NCBI RefSeq assembly: GCF_002162355.1
Contig: NZ_CP021434.1
Span: forward strand, 3,836,001-3,900,000
Length of the DNA stretch: 64,000 bases
Reading direction: 5' to 3'
Source of the DNA: Tumebacillus avium
Lineage (GTDB): Bacteria; Bacillota; Bacilli; Tumebacillales; Tumebacillaceae
Position numbers and translations under genes: made by a program. Positions 14,522 through 24,200 of this stretch are shown one piece after another. How positions within the stretch are numbered: the first letter of the stretch is position 1; every line of letters starts with the position of its first letter. The notes below the pieces were generated by a model that searched no databases, was not told the origin of the DNA, and worked only from the letters and a program-made list of their open reading frames with translations.

Positions 14522-15838
14522 ATGAATAATATGAAGAAATTCATGCTGGCTTCCTTGTTTGTGACAGTCACTATGAGCCCTGTCAACGTATGGGCATCCG
14601 CTCCTACGCATGCTGTTCTGAAAACGCAACCTCAACAGGTGACCAGCATTGAAAGTTTGATTCCAAAAAAGATGGCAGCGCAATTGCAGAGCGATGCTTT
14701 GGAGTTGATTTCCGATGCGGCTGCGATTGGGATACTCGAAAGCGTCTCCATGGTGGCCGCAAAGGGGGAAGAATCCGCCGATTGGCATCAACGATTTGCA
14801 GAGGGACGTTTCCAAGTCGAGCGTGTCGTACCGATTTATAATTTGTTAGGTGAACTGGCTGAAGTGATGGTTGTGATCAACGACGGGTGTGTCATTACAG
14901 ATGTTGCCACTGGGGAAGTAGTACAGGTTAGCTTCAGCGGGGTGGACAAGGCGTATCTGGAAGACAAGGCGGCTCTCTATGTACATGGCCTTGAACATTT
15001 TGCTGTCGATGAAGCAGGAAATGTAGTGGAAGGAAACAAAAAAGGACAAAAGATCCAAACCGTAAAACAAAAGCATGCAGGAAAGGTGCAGAAAGTTCAG
15101 AAGAAGGTAAATAAAAAGTGGGGACAACTGGCGAAAGAAAACAAAGAGAGAATCCTGGATGCTTTCAATCCGGCAGGTTTAAACGAAGGGAACTCCGACT
15201 CGGATTACATCACTGATCCGAACTTGTGGTTGTTGCGCTATTACCCGAACAACCATAACGTGTTGCGGGACTTGTCCGTTACCCAATTGTACAGCTATTC
15301 GCGCTACGTGCCGGAAATATTGCAATCGAGTTGGAATACGAAAGAAAATGACTGCGCAGTCATCTCTTCCTTGGAGATCATGGGGTACTACTGGTCGTTG
15401 ACTTCTACTCAGAAGACAGCCGCCTACAACGCTATGATCAACTCTAGCTATTTTGAACAACCAGATGACGGCGTCTATCCGTGGAACAACGATGCGCTTT
15501 TCAAGGCTGGAGCCGATTCGATCGGGAAAACACAGCAAACGTCTGACGATCCGGAAGATTACAGCCCGTCATACAGCGATATCAAATCATATTTGTTGAA
15601 CCACGGGCCGGGCTATTTGAGTTTTGGCTATAATGATCAACCATATGTCGACCATACAGTTACGGTAAAAGGGGTAAAAGAATTTAAAACCACCTATACC
15701 GATACCCTGTATATTAAGCGCAACTTCTATGACAACTTCTTGATGATCAACGATCATTGGGACTACACGTCGAGCGATGCATACGTTCGATATCGAGATG
15801 ATGAAACTTGGTACTACGTTTCGATCGTTAAGAATTAA
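14522..15838 (+). CDS. Secreted C39-like papain-fold cysteine protease-type protein
   Basis: 438 residues from ATG 14522, 7 nt after a consensus AGGAGG; the frame is open further upstream into the transposon but without a start of this quality. A signal peptide (MKKFMLASLFVTVTMSPVNV, cut after about WASA) precedes a roughly 150-residue propeptide-like part, a Lys-rich stretch (about residues 165-205) and a C-terminal C39-like domain. Candidate catalytic residues are C278 (NDCAVISSLEIMGYYW), H378 (VDHTVTVKGV) and N410/D411 (MINDHWDY). The family includes bacteriocin-processing peptidases and secreted proteases or toxins; substrate unknown. The next gene is 33 nt downstream, probably the same operon. 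A transposon now sits 28 bp before the start codon and separates the gene from its old promoter. Confidence 0.65.
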   Translation: MNNMKKFMLASLFVTVTMSPVNVWASAPTHAVLKTQPQQVTSIESLIPKKMAAQLQSDALELISDAAAIGILESVSMVAAKGEESADWHQRFAEGRFQVERVVPIYNLLGELAEVMVVINDGCVITDVATGEVVQVSFSGVDKAYLEDKAALYVHGLEHFAVDEAGNVVEGNKKGQKIQTVKQKHAGKVQKVQKKVNKKWGQLAKENKERILDAFNPAGLNEGNSDSDYITDPNLWLLRYYPNNHNVLRDLSVTQLYSYSRYVPEILQSSWNTKENDCAVISSLEIMGYYWSLTSTQKTAAYNAMINSSYFEQPDDGVYPWNNDALFKAGADSIGKTQQTSDDPEDYSPSYSDIKSYLLNHGPGYLSFGYNDQPYVDHTVTVKGVKEFKTTYTDTLYIKRNFYDNFLMINDHWDYTSSDAYVRYRDDETWYYVSIVKN

Positions 15839-15871
15839 ACTGTTTCCTTGATGGAGAGGGAGGTCTTGTAC

Positions 15872-16414
15872 TTGAAGAGACGTGCATATCTGTTGGCAGG
15901 TGTTGGGGTGCTCTTGCTCGTTTTTTTATTGAGTCCGTTGGGGTTTGATCTGTTTAGAAAAGCCATCTTCACAGATTTACTCCAATCTTCACCCTCGACT
16001 AAAAAGGTAGCCGCTCTTGTGCACGTGGAGCCAGAATCTATACAGGACCTCGGCCAAGCAGAGGTAGGGGAAGGGCTGTATACCCCGCGCAATTGGGTCT
16101 TTCACTCAGGGGATTCGCTCTATCTGGTGGAGCGGTACTTGAACAAAGGGGACAAATACGCGTGCTGCTACGCAGTCGTGGCTCAAGGAGTTCCCTTGTC
16201 TTTGGATGATGCGCAGCTCGTAGAATCTATCCGGCTGGAGGGGAGCGTGCTGTCTAAGCATGAGGTGCGATTCTATCGAGATTCTGCTCTGCGGGAGACG
16301 GTTACCTATTATAAAACAGCGCTTGAGAATTTGGGTGAAACTTATATCTCGCTTGTTTCGGTAGATGGCAGACGAATCAACTTCTTTCAAAATCCCCAGG
16401 TTCAAAACTTTTAG
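15872..16414 (+). CDS. Membrane-anchored hypothetical protein
   Basis: About 180 residues. I prefer TTG 15872, which has GAGAGGGAGG 8 nt upstream; an in-frame ATG at 15851 lacks a site. The product starts MKRRAYLLAGVGVLLLVFLL, a single N-terminal anchor, then a mostly beta extracytoplasmic domain (YTPRNWVFHSGDSLYLVERY, YACCYAVVAQGVPL, VRFYRDSALRETVTYY). A vicinal CC pair is notable. I do not recognise the family. It follows the secreted C39-like gene closely and could be its inhibitor, immunity partner or anchor. It ends before a terminator that separates it from the NRPS genes. Confidence 0.6.
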   Translation: MKRRAYLLAGVGVLLLVFLLSPLGFDLFRKAIFTDLLQSSPSTKKVAALVHVEPESIQDLGQAEVGEGLYTPRNWVFHSGDSLYLVERYLNKGDKYACCYAVVAQGVPLSLDDAQLVESIRLEGSVLSKHEVRFYRDSALRETVTYYKTALENLGETYISLVSVDGRRINFFQNPQVQNF

Positions 16415-16427
16415 AGGAAGAGTTTTT

Positions 16428-16480
16428 AGGTTCATGAGGTTTTTCCACAGTTTGTGGAGAGATTGCATGAACCTTTTTTA
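16428..16480 (+). terminator. Terminator with large internal loop (copy 2 of a repeated motif)
   Basis: AGGTTCATG (16428-16436) pairs exactly with CATGAACCT (16466-16474). Opposing 8-base strands AGGTTTTT and AGAGATTG enclose an inner stem CCACA/TGTGG (16445-16457), then a T run follows. The internal strands are nearly identical to those of the hairpin at 2531-2585. Confidence 0.75.
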
Positions 16481-16588
16481 TTGATCCAACCACAAACTTT
16501 ATTCCTTCAGGAAGGTTTATGTCCATTTACTAAAGAAATAAAAGGAGAGAGAGTTTTCAGAGATTTTGCAAAGCCAGGAGGTTGAACG

Positions 16589-19500
16589 ATGGAAGTGACA
16601 GAGACGGGAGCAATCTTGGAAGAAGAAGAGGTATTTGTCTATCCGGCATCGTTTGCCCAGCAGCGGTTGTGGTTTCTTGATAAGTTGCTGCCGGGGAGTC
16701 CGATGTATAATATACCGTTTGCCGTTCGCATGCAGGGCAAGCTGAATCTTGACGCTTTGTCGCAGAGTTTGAATGAGATCGTCGAGCGCCACGAGACGTT
16801 GCGTACCGTCTTCTCCGAGGAAGACGGCGCACCGATGCAGGTCATCTTGCCGCACGTGCCGTTTGCTATGCCGTTGCTCGACCTGCGCCATCTGCCGAAA
16901 GAAATGCGCATGGAGCATGTGTCCAAACTGGCCGGGGAGGATGCCAACCGCGCTTTTGATCTGGCGAAAGGGCCGCTGATGCGGACTTCGCTGCTGAAAC
17001 TCGACGAAGAGGAGCATGTCCTTCTGCTCACGATGCATCACATCATCTCCGACGCATGGTCGTGCAATGTGCTGATGAAGGAGATCGGCGTGCTGTACGA
17101 AGCGTTTGTCAGCGGCCAGCCGTCACCGCTTCCGGAGCTGCCGATTCAATATGTCGACTTTACCGCTTGGCAGCAGGATCATCTCAGCGGCGAAGTGCTG
17201 GAGCGCCAAATGAATTATTGGAAAAAACAGCTTGGCGATCATCCGCCCGTGCTACAGCTGTCGACCGACCGTCCTCGTCAGGCTGCACAGAGCGGTCGCG
17301 GGGCGTTCCTCAGATTCACACTGTCCACAGACCTTTGCAACAAGTTGTCCGAACTGTCGCAAGGGGAAGGCGCAACCTTGTATATGACCATGCTGTCCGC
17401 GTATGCCGCGCTGCTCTCCCGCTACACGGGGCAGGAAGACATCGCCGTCGGCACGCCGATCGCCGGGCGTAACATCGGGCAGATCGAAGGGCTGATCGGC
17501 TTTTTCGTCAATACGCTGGTCATGCGCGCCGATCTGTCCGGCGACTTGTCGTTCCGTGAGCTGTTGACGCGCGTGAAAAAGACGGCGCTGGAAGCGTATG
17601 CCCATCAGGATCTGCCGTTTGAGCGGCTGGTTGAGGAGCTGCAGCCGGAGCGCAACATGAGCAGCACGCCGCTGTTCCAGACGATGTTTTCGCTGCAAAA
17701 TTACAGCGCGGAAACGGAGTACCGGGTGTCCGGCCTGACGCTGAGCGGGCTGGAGACGGGGCAGAACATGGCGAAGTTCGATCTGAACATCTCGCTGATC
17801 GAACGCGCGGGCAGCAGCATTCGCGGGTCGTTTGAATACAAGGTCGACCTGTTTGACGAGTCGACGATTGAGCGGATGGTCGGCCACTTTGTCAAACTGC
17901 TGGAAGGCATCACGGCCAACCCGGATGCAAAATTGGGCTCGCTGCCCATGCTGACCGAAGCGGAAACGGAGCAGCAACTGGTCGCATGGAACCAAAATGC
18001 GGTGGAGTACCCGCGCGACAAAACGATCCCCGAGCTGTTCGAGGAGCAGGCGGCTCTGCACGCCGACCGTCCGGCAGTTTCCTTCGAGGGAACGGTGCTG
18101 ACCTACCGCGAGCTGAACGAGCGGGCCAACCGTCTCGCCCATGCTTTGCAGAAAAAAGGCGTCGGGCCGGATGTGCTCGTCGGGCTTTGCATGGAACGCT
18201 CTTTGGAGTTGATCGTCGGCCTGCTCGGGATCGTCAAAGCGGGCGGGGCGTATGTGCCGCTTGACCCGGCGTACCCGAAAGACCGCCTCGCTTACATGCT
18301 GGAAGACAGCGCTGTCGGCGTTCTCCTAACGCAGGAGAAACTGCTCGCCGAACTTCCCGCGCACGGCGCAGACGTGATCTGCCTCGACCGCGACTGGCCG
18401 CAGGTGGAACTGGAGAGCGCAGCAGCACCGGAGCTGGCTCTCACCCCGGATCATCTCGCCTACATGATCTACACATCGGGCTCGACCGGCAAGCCGAAGG
18501 GCGTGCTGATCCCGCATCGCGGCGTGGCCCGTCTGGTGAAAAACGGAAACTACGTGATCGCCGGAGCGGAAGATGTGCTGATGCAACTCGCGGCGATCTC
18601 CTTTGACGCGGCGGTGCCGGAAATCTGGGGCACGCTCTTGAACGGCGCCAAACTGGTCGTCTTCCCAGCCGAGAAGCCGACGATTGACGACATTGTGCGC
18701 GTGATCAGCGAGGAAGGGGTAACGATGGCCTTTCTGACGTCAGGTCTCCTGCCTCAGCTCGCCGAAGCGGACCTGAGCTCCATGCGTTCGCTGCGACGCC
18801 TGTCGGTCGGCGGTGACGTGATGTCCGCCCTGCATGCCAAAAAGGTGCTGGAAAAGCTGCCCGAGTGCATGCTGGCCAACGCGTACGGCCCGACAGAAAA
18901 CTCGGTCGCTTCGACCGTTTTCTGGATGACTCACCCGGACGATGTTCCGGCGGTGGTGCCAATCGGTCGCGCCGTTCGCAACAATGAGCTCTACGTGCTC
19001 GACCGTCATCTGCAGCCGGTGCCGGTTGGAGTGCCGGGCGAACTGCATGTCGGCGGCCCGGGTCTGGCGCGGGGTTATTGGAACCGCCCTGAACTGACCC
19101 AAGAGATGTTTATCGCCCATCCGTTCCAAGCGGACGGGTCGCGTCTGTACAAGACGGGCGACCTGGTGCGCTATCTGCCGGACGGCAGCTTGGAGTTCCT
19201 CGGACGGATCGACCATCAGGTGAAAATCCGCGGGTTCCGCATCGAGCTGGCGGAGATTGAAAGCGTGCTGAACGACCACCCGTCCGTCGCGGCGGTTGTC
19301 GTACTGGCTCGCGAAGACCGTCCCGGTGACAAGCGTCTGGTCGCGTATGTGGTTGGTGAAGCAGAGACAGAAGTGACGAGCGCCGAACTGCGCGACTATC
19401 TGAAAAACCTGCTCCCCGACTACATGGTGCCGTCCGCCTTCGTCATGCTCCCGAGCCTGCCGCTCACCCAAAACGGCAAAGTCGACCGCCGTGCGCTGCC

Positions 19501-21124
19501 TGCGCCCGATTCGGGCGATTACGGAGCGGGCGTGCAGTATGAAGCGCCGCGCAATGAAGTGGAAACACGCCTGACCCGCATTTGGCAGGTGATCTTAGGG
19601 CTTGATGGGATCGGCATCCGCAACTCCTTCTTCGAACTGGGCGGTCATTCGCTTCTGGCGACGCAGACGATCTCGCGGATCAATGAAGCGTTTGATCTGC
19701 AGTTGCCGCTGCGTGCGATGTTTGAAGCGCCGACCATTGCGGAGATGGCGGAGCTGATCGAAACGGCGGTCACTGCCAAGCGGGAAGAGGACTTCCCGCC
19801 GATCGTGCCGGTGTCGCGCGACGGCGAACTGGTCTGCTCGCTGGGACAGGAGCGCGTCTGGCAGCTCGACCGTATGACGCCGGGCACGCCGGTCTACAAC
19901 ATCGCCACGGCGATGCGCTTCGTCGGCAAGCTCGACGTGCCGGTGATGGAGCGGGTGCTCAATGAGATCATCCGCCGCCACGAGTCCTTGCGCACCGTGC
20001 TCTACGATGCGGGTCAAGGCGTACGCCAGCGCGTGCTGGCACCGGAGTGGAAGGCTCTGCCCGTCATCGAAATGCTTGGGCTGACCGACGAGCAGCGTCG
20101 CGCGGAAGAACGCCGCCGCTTGCAGATCGAGGCCGAGCGCAATTTTGACTTGGAAGCGGAGGCACCGATGTACATGTGCCTGCTGAAGTTCAGCGAGGAA
20201 GAGCATGTCTGGATCTTGAACATGCACCACATCATCACCGACGGCTGGTCGATGGGCGTGTTCTCCGGCGAGTTCTCCAAGCTGTATGCGGCATTTGTGC
20301 AAGGCCAGCCTTCGCCGCTCCCGGAGATGACGATTCAATACGCCGACTTCGCCGCGTGGCAGCGCGGCTGGATGCAAGGGGAGTTTTACGAGCGCAAGTT
20401 GGGCTACTGGGTCAACCACCTCGGCGACGCTGCTGTGCCGAGCTTCCCGACCGACTTCCCGCGCCCGGAGCTGCTCGATAAGCGGGGCAGCCGCCTGCGA
20501 TTTGGCTTCTCCAAGGAGTTCACCGAGCAACTGCAGATGTTCTGTGCGCAAAACGGGATCACGTTGTTCATGCTGCTGCTTGGCGCGTACAACACGATGC
20601 AGCTGCGCAACGGCGGCGGCGATGACATCACCGTTGGCTCGCCGATCGCCGGGCGTTATCGCAAGGAGCTGGAGCATCTGATCGGCTTCTTCATCGGCAA
20701 TGCGCCGATCCGCGGCGATCTGCGCGGCAACCCGACCGTCAAAGAACTGCTCGTCCGCATGCGCAAATCGACCTTGGGGGCGTTTGAGCACCAGATGATC
20801 CCGCAGGCTTTGATCTCGGAGGCTATGCAGCGCAAGACGCCGCTGTACCAGACTCTGTTCATCTTGCAAAACTTCCCCGTCTCCGGGGAGGCGTTGCCGG
20901 AGCTGACGATTCATCAGGTGGAAGCGGAGATGGACGTGTCCAAATTTGACTTCACGATCGCGATGGGCGAAACTGCTGACGGACGCCTGGTGGGCTCGTT
21001 TGAGTACAGTACCGAATTGTTCAAACGGGAAACGGTGGAACGCCTGCTGCTGCATTTTGAAATGATCTTGAAGGCGTTTGTGGAAGATCCGGAACAGAGA
21101 CTGTCAGAAATTGCTTTGCCTTAA
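16589..21124 (+). CDS. NRPS, one module plus terminal condensation domain (C-A-T-C)
   Basis: 1511 residues from ATG 16589 with AGGAGG upstream. Domains: C1 (about 20-450; HHIISD, H150/H151/D155), A (about 480-965; MIYTSGSTGKPKG near 626, ANAYGPTE, NGKVDRRALP), T (GGHS, S1021) and a second C (about 1080-1510; HHIITD, H1213/H1214/D1218) that ends the protein. C joins amino acids, A selects and adenylates one, and T carries it on phosphopantetheine. By-eye A-domain code: D-A-P-F-S-G-A-V-A-(K), no match I recognise; Asp235 means an ordinary alpha-amino acid. There is no thioesterase, reductase or C-terminal docking tail. C1 at the extreme N-terminus implies an upstream partner or an acyl starter. 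A strong terminator lies directly after the stop, so it is not co-transcribed by default with the next NRPS. Confidence 0.9.
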   Translation: MEVTETGAILEEEEVFVYPASFAQQRLWFLDKLLPGSPMYNIPFAVRMQGKLNLDALSQSLNEIVERHETLRTVFSEEDGAPMQVILPHVPFAMPLLDLRHLPKEMRMEHVSKLAGEDANRAFDLAKGPLMRTSLLKLDEEEHVLLLTMHHIISDAWSCNVLMKEIGVLYEAFVSGQPSPLPELPIQYVDFTAWQQDHLSGEVLERQMNYWKKQLGDHPPVLQLSTDRPRQAAQSGRGAFLRFTLSTDLCNKLSELSQGEGATLYMTMLSAYAALLSRYTGQEDIAVGTPIAGRNIGQIEGLIGFFVNTLVMRADLSGDLSFRELLTRVKKTALEAYAHQDLPFERLVEELQPERNMSSTPLFQTMFSLQNYSAETEYRVSGLTLSGLETGQNMAKFDLNISLIERAGSSIRGSFEYKVDLFDESTIERMVGHFVKLLEGITANPDAKLGSLPMLTEAETEQQLVAWNQNAVEYPRDKTIPELFEEQAALHADRPAVSFEGTVLTYRELNERANRLAHALQKKGVGPDVLVGLCMERSLELIVGLLGIVKAGGAYVPLDPAYPKDRLAYMLEDSAVGVLLTQEKLLAELPAHGADVICLDRDWPQVELESAAAPELALTPDHLAYMIYTSGSTGKPKGVLIPHRGVARLVKNGNYVIAGAEDVLMQLAAISFDAAVPEIWGTLLNGAKLVVFPAEKPTIDDIVRVISEEGVTMAFLTSGLLPQLAEADLSSMRSLRRLSVGGDVMSALHAKKVLEKLPECMLANAYGPTENSVASTVFWMTHPDDVPAVVPIGRAVRNNELYVLDRHLQPVPVGVPGELHVGGPGLARGYWNRPELTQEMFIAHPFQADGSRLYKTGDLVRYLPDGSLEFLGRIDHQVKIRGFRIELAEIESVLNDHPSVAAVVVLAREDRPGDKRLVAYVVGEAETEVTSAELRDYLKNLLPDYMVPSAFVMLPSLPLTQNGKVDRRALPAPDSGDYGAGVQYEAPRNEVETRLTRIWQVILGLDGIGIRNSFFELGGHSLLATQTISRINEAFDLQLPLRAMFEAPTIAEMAELIETAVTAKREEDFPPIVPVSRDGELVCSLGQERVWQLDRMTPGTPVYNIATAMRFVGKLDVPVMERVLNEIIRRHESLRTVLYDAGQGVRQRVLAPEWKALPVIEMLGLTDEQRRAEERRRLQIEAERNFDLEAEAPMYMCLLKFSEEEHVWILNMHHIITDGWSMGVFSGEFSKLYAAFVQGQPSPLPEMTIQYADFAAWQRGWMQGEFYERKLGYWVNHLGDAAVPSFPTDFPRPELLDKRGSRLRFGFSKEFTEQLQMFCAQNGITLFMLLLGAYNTMQLRNGGGDDITVGSPIAGRYRKELEHLIGFFIGNAPIRGDLRGNPTVKELLVRMRKSTLGAFEHQMIPQALISEAMQRKTPLYQTLFILQNFPVSGEALPELTIHQVEAEMDVSKFDFTIAMGETADGRLVGSFEYSTELFKRETVERLLLHFEMILKAFVEDPEQRLSEIALP

Positions 21125-21150
21125 CCGACGCTTATGCGTCGGTTTTTTTA
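21124..21150 (+). terminator. Rho-independent terminator between the first two NRPS genes
   Basis: ACCGACGC (21124-21131) and GCGTCGGT (21136-21143) are followed by TTTTTT. It overlaps the stop of the first NRPS. Confidence 0.9.
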
Positions 21151-21224
21151 TTTTAGAGCAGGTCAAATTTTCAAATGTGTAGAATTTAATGAATAACTCG
21201 AATCTGAAAAGTGGGGGCTGGGTC

Positions 21225-24200
21225 ATGACGGTGTCGGAACTCCTCAAGCGGAGAGCTGCCGAGCAGGGCGGGCAGACGGCGTATGTATTTTTGACGGAAG
21301 ACGGAACGGAGATTGGGTGTACATACGGAGAACTTGACCGCAAAGCGCGGCAATGGGCTGCGTTTTTGCAGGAAAGGGGTGCGTTCGGGGAACGCGCCTT
21401 GCTGTTGTATCCGCCGGGGCTGGAATATATCGCGGCGTTTTTTGGCTGCCTGTATGCAGGCGTGATCGCAGTGCCCGCATATCCGCCGCGCGCCAACGGC
21501 AATTTGGGTCGTTTGCAGGCGGTGGTGCAGGATGCGCAGGCGCGGTTTGCGCTGACGACGCCGGGGATCTTCCGGAGCGTGGAGTCGCGCTTTGGCGGTA
21601 ACCCGGAACTGCAGCAGCTGGAATGGCTGGTCCCGGATGCGGAACTGAACGGGCTGGAAGAGCGGTATGCGGCACCAGTGATGTCAAGAGACGATCTTGC
21701 CTTTTTGCAGTACACATCAGGCTCGACGTCGCGGCCAAAAGGGGTCATGCTGACCCATGGCAATCTGCTGCATAACCTCGGGGAGATCGAGCGGAATTTT
21801 GGCACGTCGGCGGAAGACCGCTGTGTGATCTGGCTGCCTCCGTATCATGACATGGGGCTGATCGGCGGGATTTTGCAGCCTTTGTTTACGGGGTATCCGG
21901 TGACCTTGATGGCGCCGGTCGATTTTATTCAAAAGCCGCTGCGGTGGCTGGAAGCGATCTCGCGCACGGGGGCGACGGTCAGCGGCGGGCCGAATTTTGC
22001 GTATGAGCTGTGCCTGCAGAAAATCACGCCGGAGCAGCGCGATACGCTCGACCTGAGCAAGTGGGAGATCGCGTTTACCGGGGCTGAGCCTGTAAGGGCG
22101 GAGACGCTTGAGAAGTTTGCAGCGTATTTTGCGCCGTGCGGGTTTCGGAAGGAAGCGTTTTATCCGTGCTACGGGCTGGCAGAAGGGACGCTTTTTGTGG
22201 CCGGGGGCTTGAACAAAGCAGCTCCGGTCGTGCAGGCGTTCGAACGGGATGAACTAAAGGAGAACCGGGCGGTTGAAGGCGGCGAACTGGAGCTGGTGAG
22301 CTGCGGGCGGCCGGATGTGCTGGGGCAGAACGTGCGGGTTGTCGACCCGGAGACGGGCGTGCCGTGCGCGGACGGGGCTGTTGGCGAGATTTGGGTCGCC
22401 GGGCTTAGCGTGGCGCAAGGGTATTGGCAGCAGCCTCAGTTGACGGAAGACGTGTTTGGCGTGCATCTGGCATCGGGGGAAGGGCCGTTTTTGCGGACGG
22501 GAGATCTGGGCTTTGTGTCGGCGGGCGAGCTGTATGTGACCGGGCGGCAGAAGGACCTCGTGATCATTCGCGGGCGCAACTATTACCCGCAGGATGTCGA
22601 GTTTGCCGTGCAGTCGGCGCACCCGGCGGTGATGAACAGCAACGGGGCGGCTTTCTCGGTCGATGTGGACGGGGAAGAGCGGCTGGTGGTCGTGCAGGAG
22701 ATCGAGCGGGCGCACCGCAAGGCCGATCTGGAAGCGGTGGTGCAGGCGGTCAGACAGAAGGTGGCGGAGGAGCAGGAACTGCAAGCGTATGCGGTCGTGC
22801 TGCTGAAGCCGGTGTCGATTCCCAAGACGTCGTCGGGCAAAGTGCAGCGCCATCTGTGCCGCGAGCGGTTCCTGGAAGGGACGCTGGAAGCGGTGCATGC
22901 CAGCGTGCTGGGCGCAGCGGAGCAGGATGCGGCCGCTTCGCAAGCGGTCGACGGGCAGGAGCCGGGCTTGTTGAGCCGTGAGGAGCTGCTTGGCTTGACC
23001 GAGGATGAAGCGCAGGCGGCGCTGACCGCGTACCTGTCGACCAAGGCGGCAGAAGCGCTGCGCTGTGGTGCGCAAGAGATTGATGTGGAGCAGCCGCTGA
23101 CCGCCTTGGGAATGGACTCGATCGCGGCGGTGGAGTTGCAGCACGCGGTGGAAGAGGAGTTTGGTGTTGAATTAGCTCTCGTGGAGCTGCTGGAAGGGTT
23201 GACGGTTGCGGGATTGTCGGCAGAGGTTTTGAAGAAGATAGAGTCTTCTCAGAAACCAAGCGCACTTGTAGAAACAACAACTATTGCTCAACAGACCGCG
23301 CTTACCCACGGCCAACGGGCCTTGTGGTATTTGCAGCGCCTCGCGCCGGAGAGTGCGGCGTACAACATCGCGCGGGCGGCGAAACTGACCGGGACTTACG
23401 ATGTGGATCGCCTGCGGTTGGCGTTTGAAAAGCTGGCCGGGCGGCATGAACTGCTGCGCTCGCTGGTGACGGTGCAGGATGGGGAGCCGGTGTTTACACT
23501 GCACGGGGCGTCCGAAGTGCCGTTTGTTGTGGTGGACGCGAAGGCGTGGACGGCAGAAGAACTGCAACACGCTCTGCAGGCAGAAGGAGACCGCCCATTT
23601 GAGCTGGATGCGGAGTTCCCGCTGCGGGCTGTGCTCTACCTGCGATCGGAGCAGGAAGCGGCGCTGCTGCTGGCGGTGCATCACATCGTGTCCGACTTCT
23701 GGTCGCTTGGCGTGCTGATGAAAGACTTGCAGGCACTCTATAGCGGCGAAGAACTGCCAGCGCCGCGCCGCACGTTTGCTGATCATGTGCAGGAGGAGAC
23801 TGCGCTGCTTGACGGCACGCGCGGACAGAACATGCGCAAGTACTGGCTGGAGCAGTTGCAGGGCAAAACATCTGCGTTCAACCTGCCGACCGACTTTTCG
23901 CGCCCGCCCGTCGAGACGTTCGAAGGGGCGGCGGTGCCGTTCCGCTTGTCGCCGCAATTGACCGAAGCGCTGCGCACACTAGCTAAGGAGCAGAACGTCA
24001 CGCTGCAAATGGTGCTCTTAGCTGCGTTCCAAACGCTCTTGCATCGCTACACCGGGCAAGAGGAACTTCTGGTCGGCACACCGGCTGCGGGCCGTAACAG
24101 CGCGAAAAACGCGGAGCTGATCGGCTACTTCGTCAACCCGGTCGTGCAGCGCGCCGATTTTTCCGCACATCCGACGTTTGCAGCGTTCCTGCAAGCGGTG

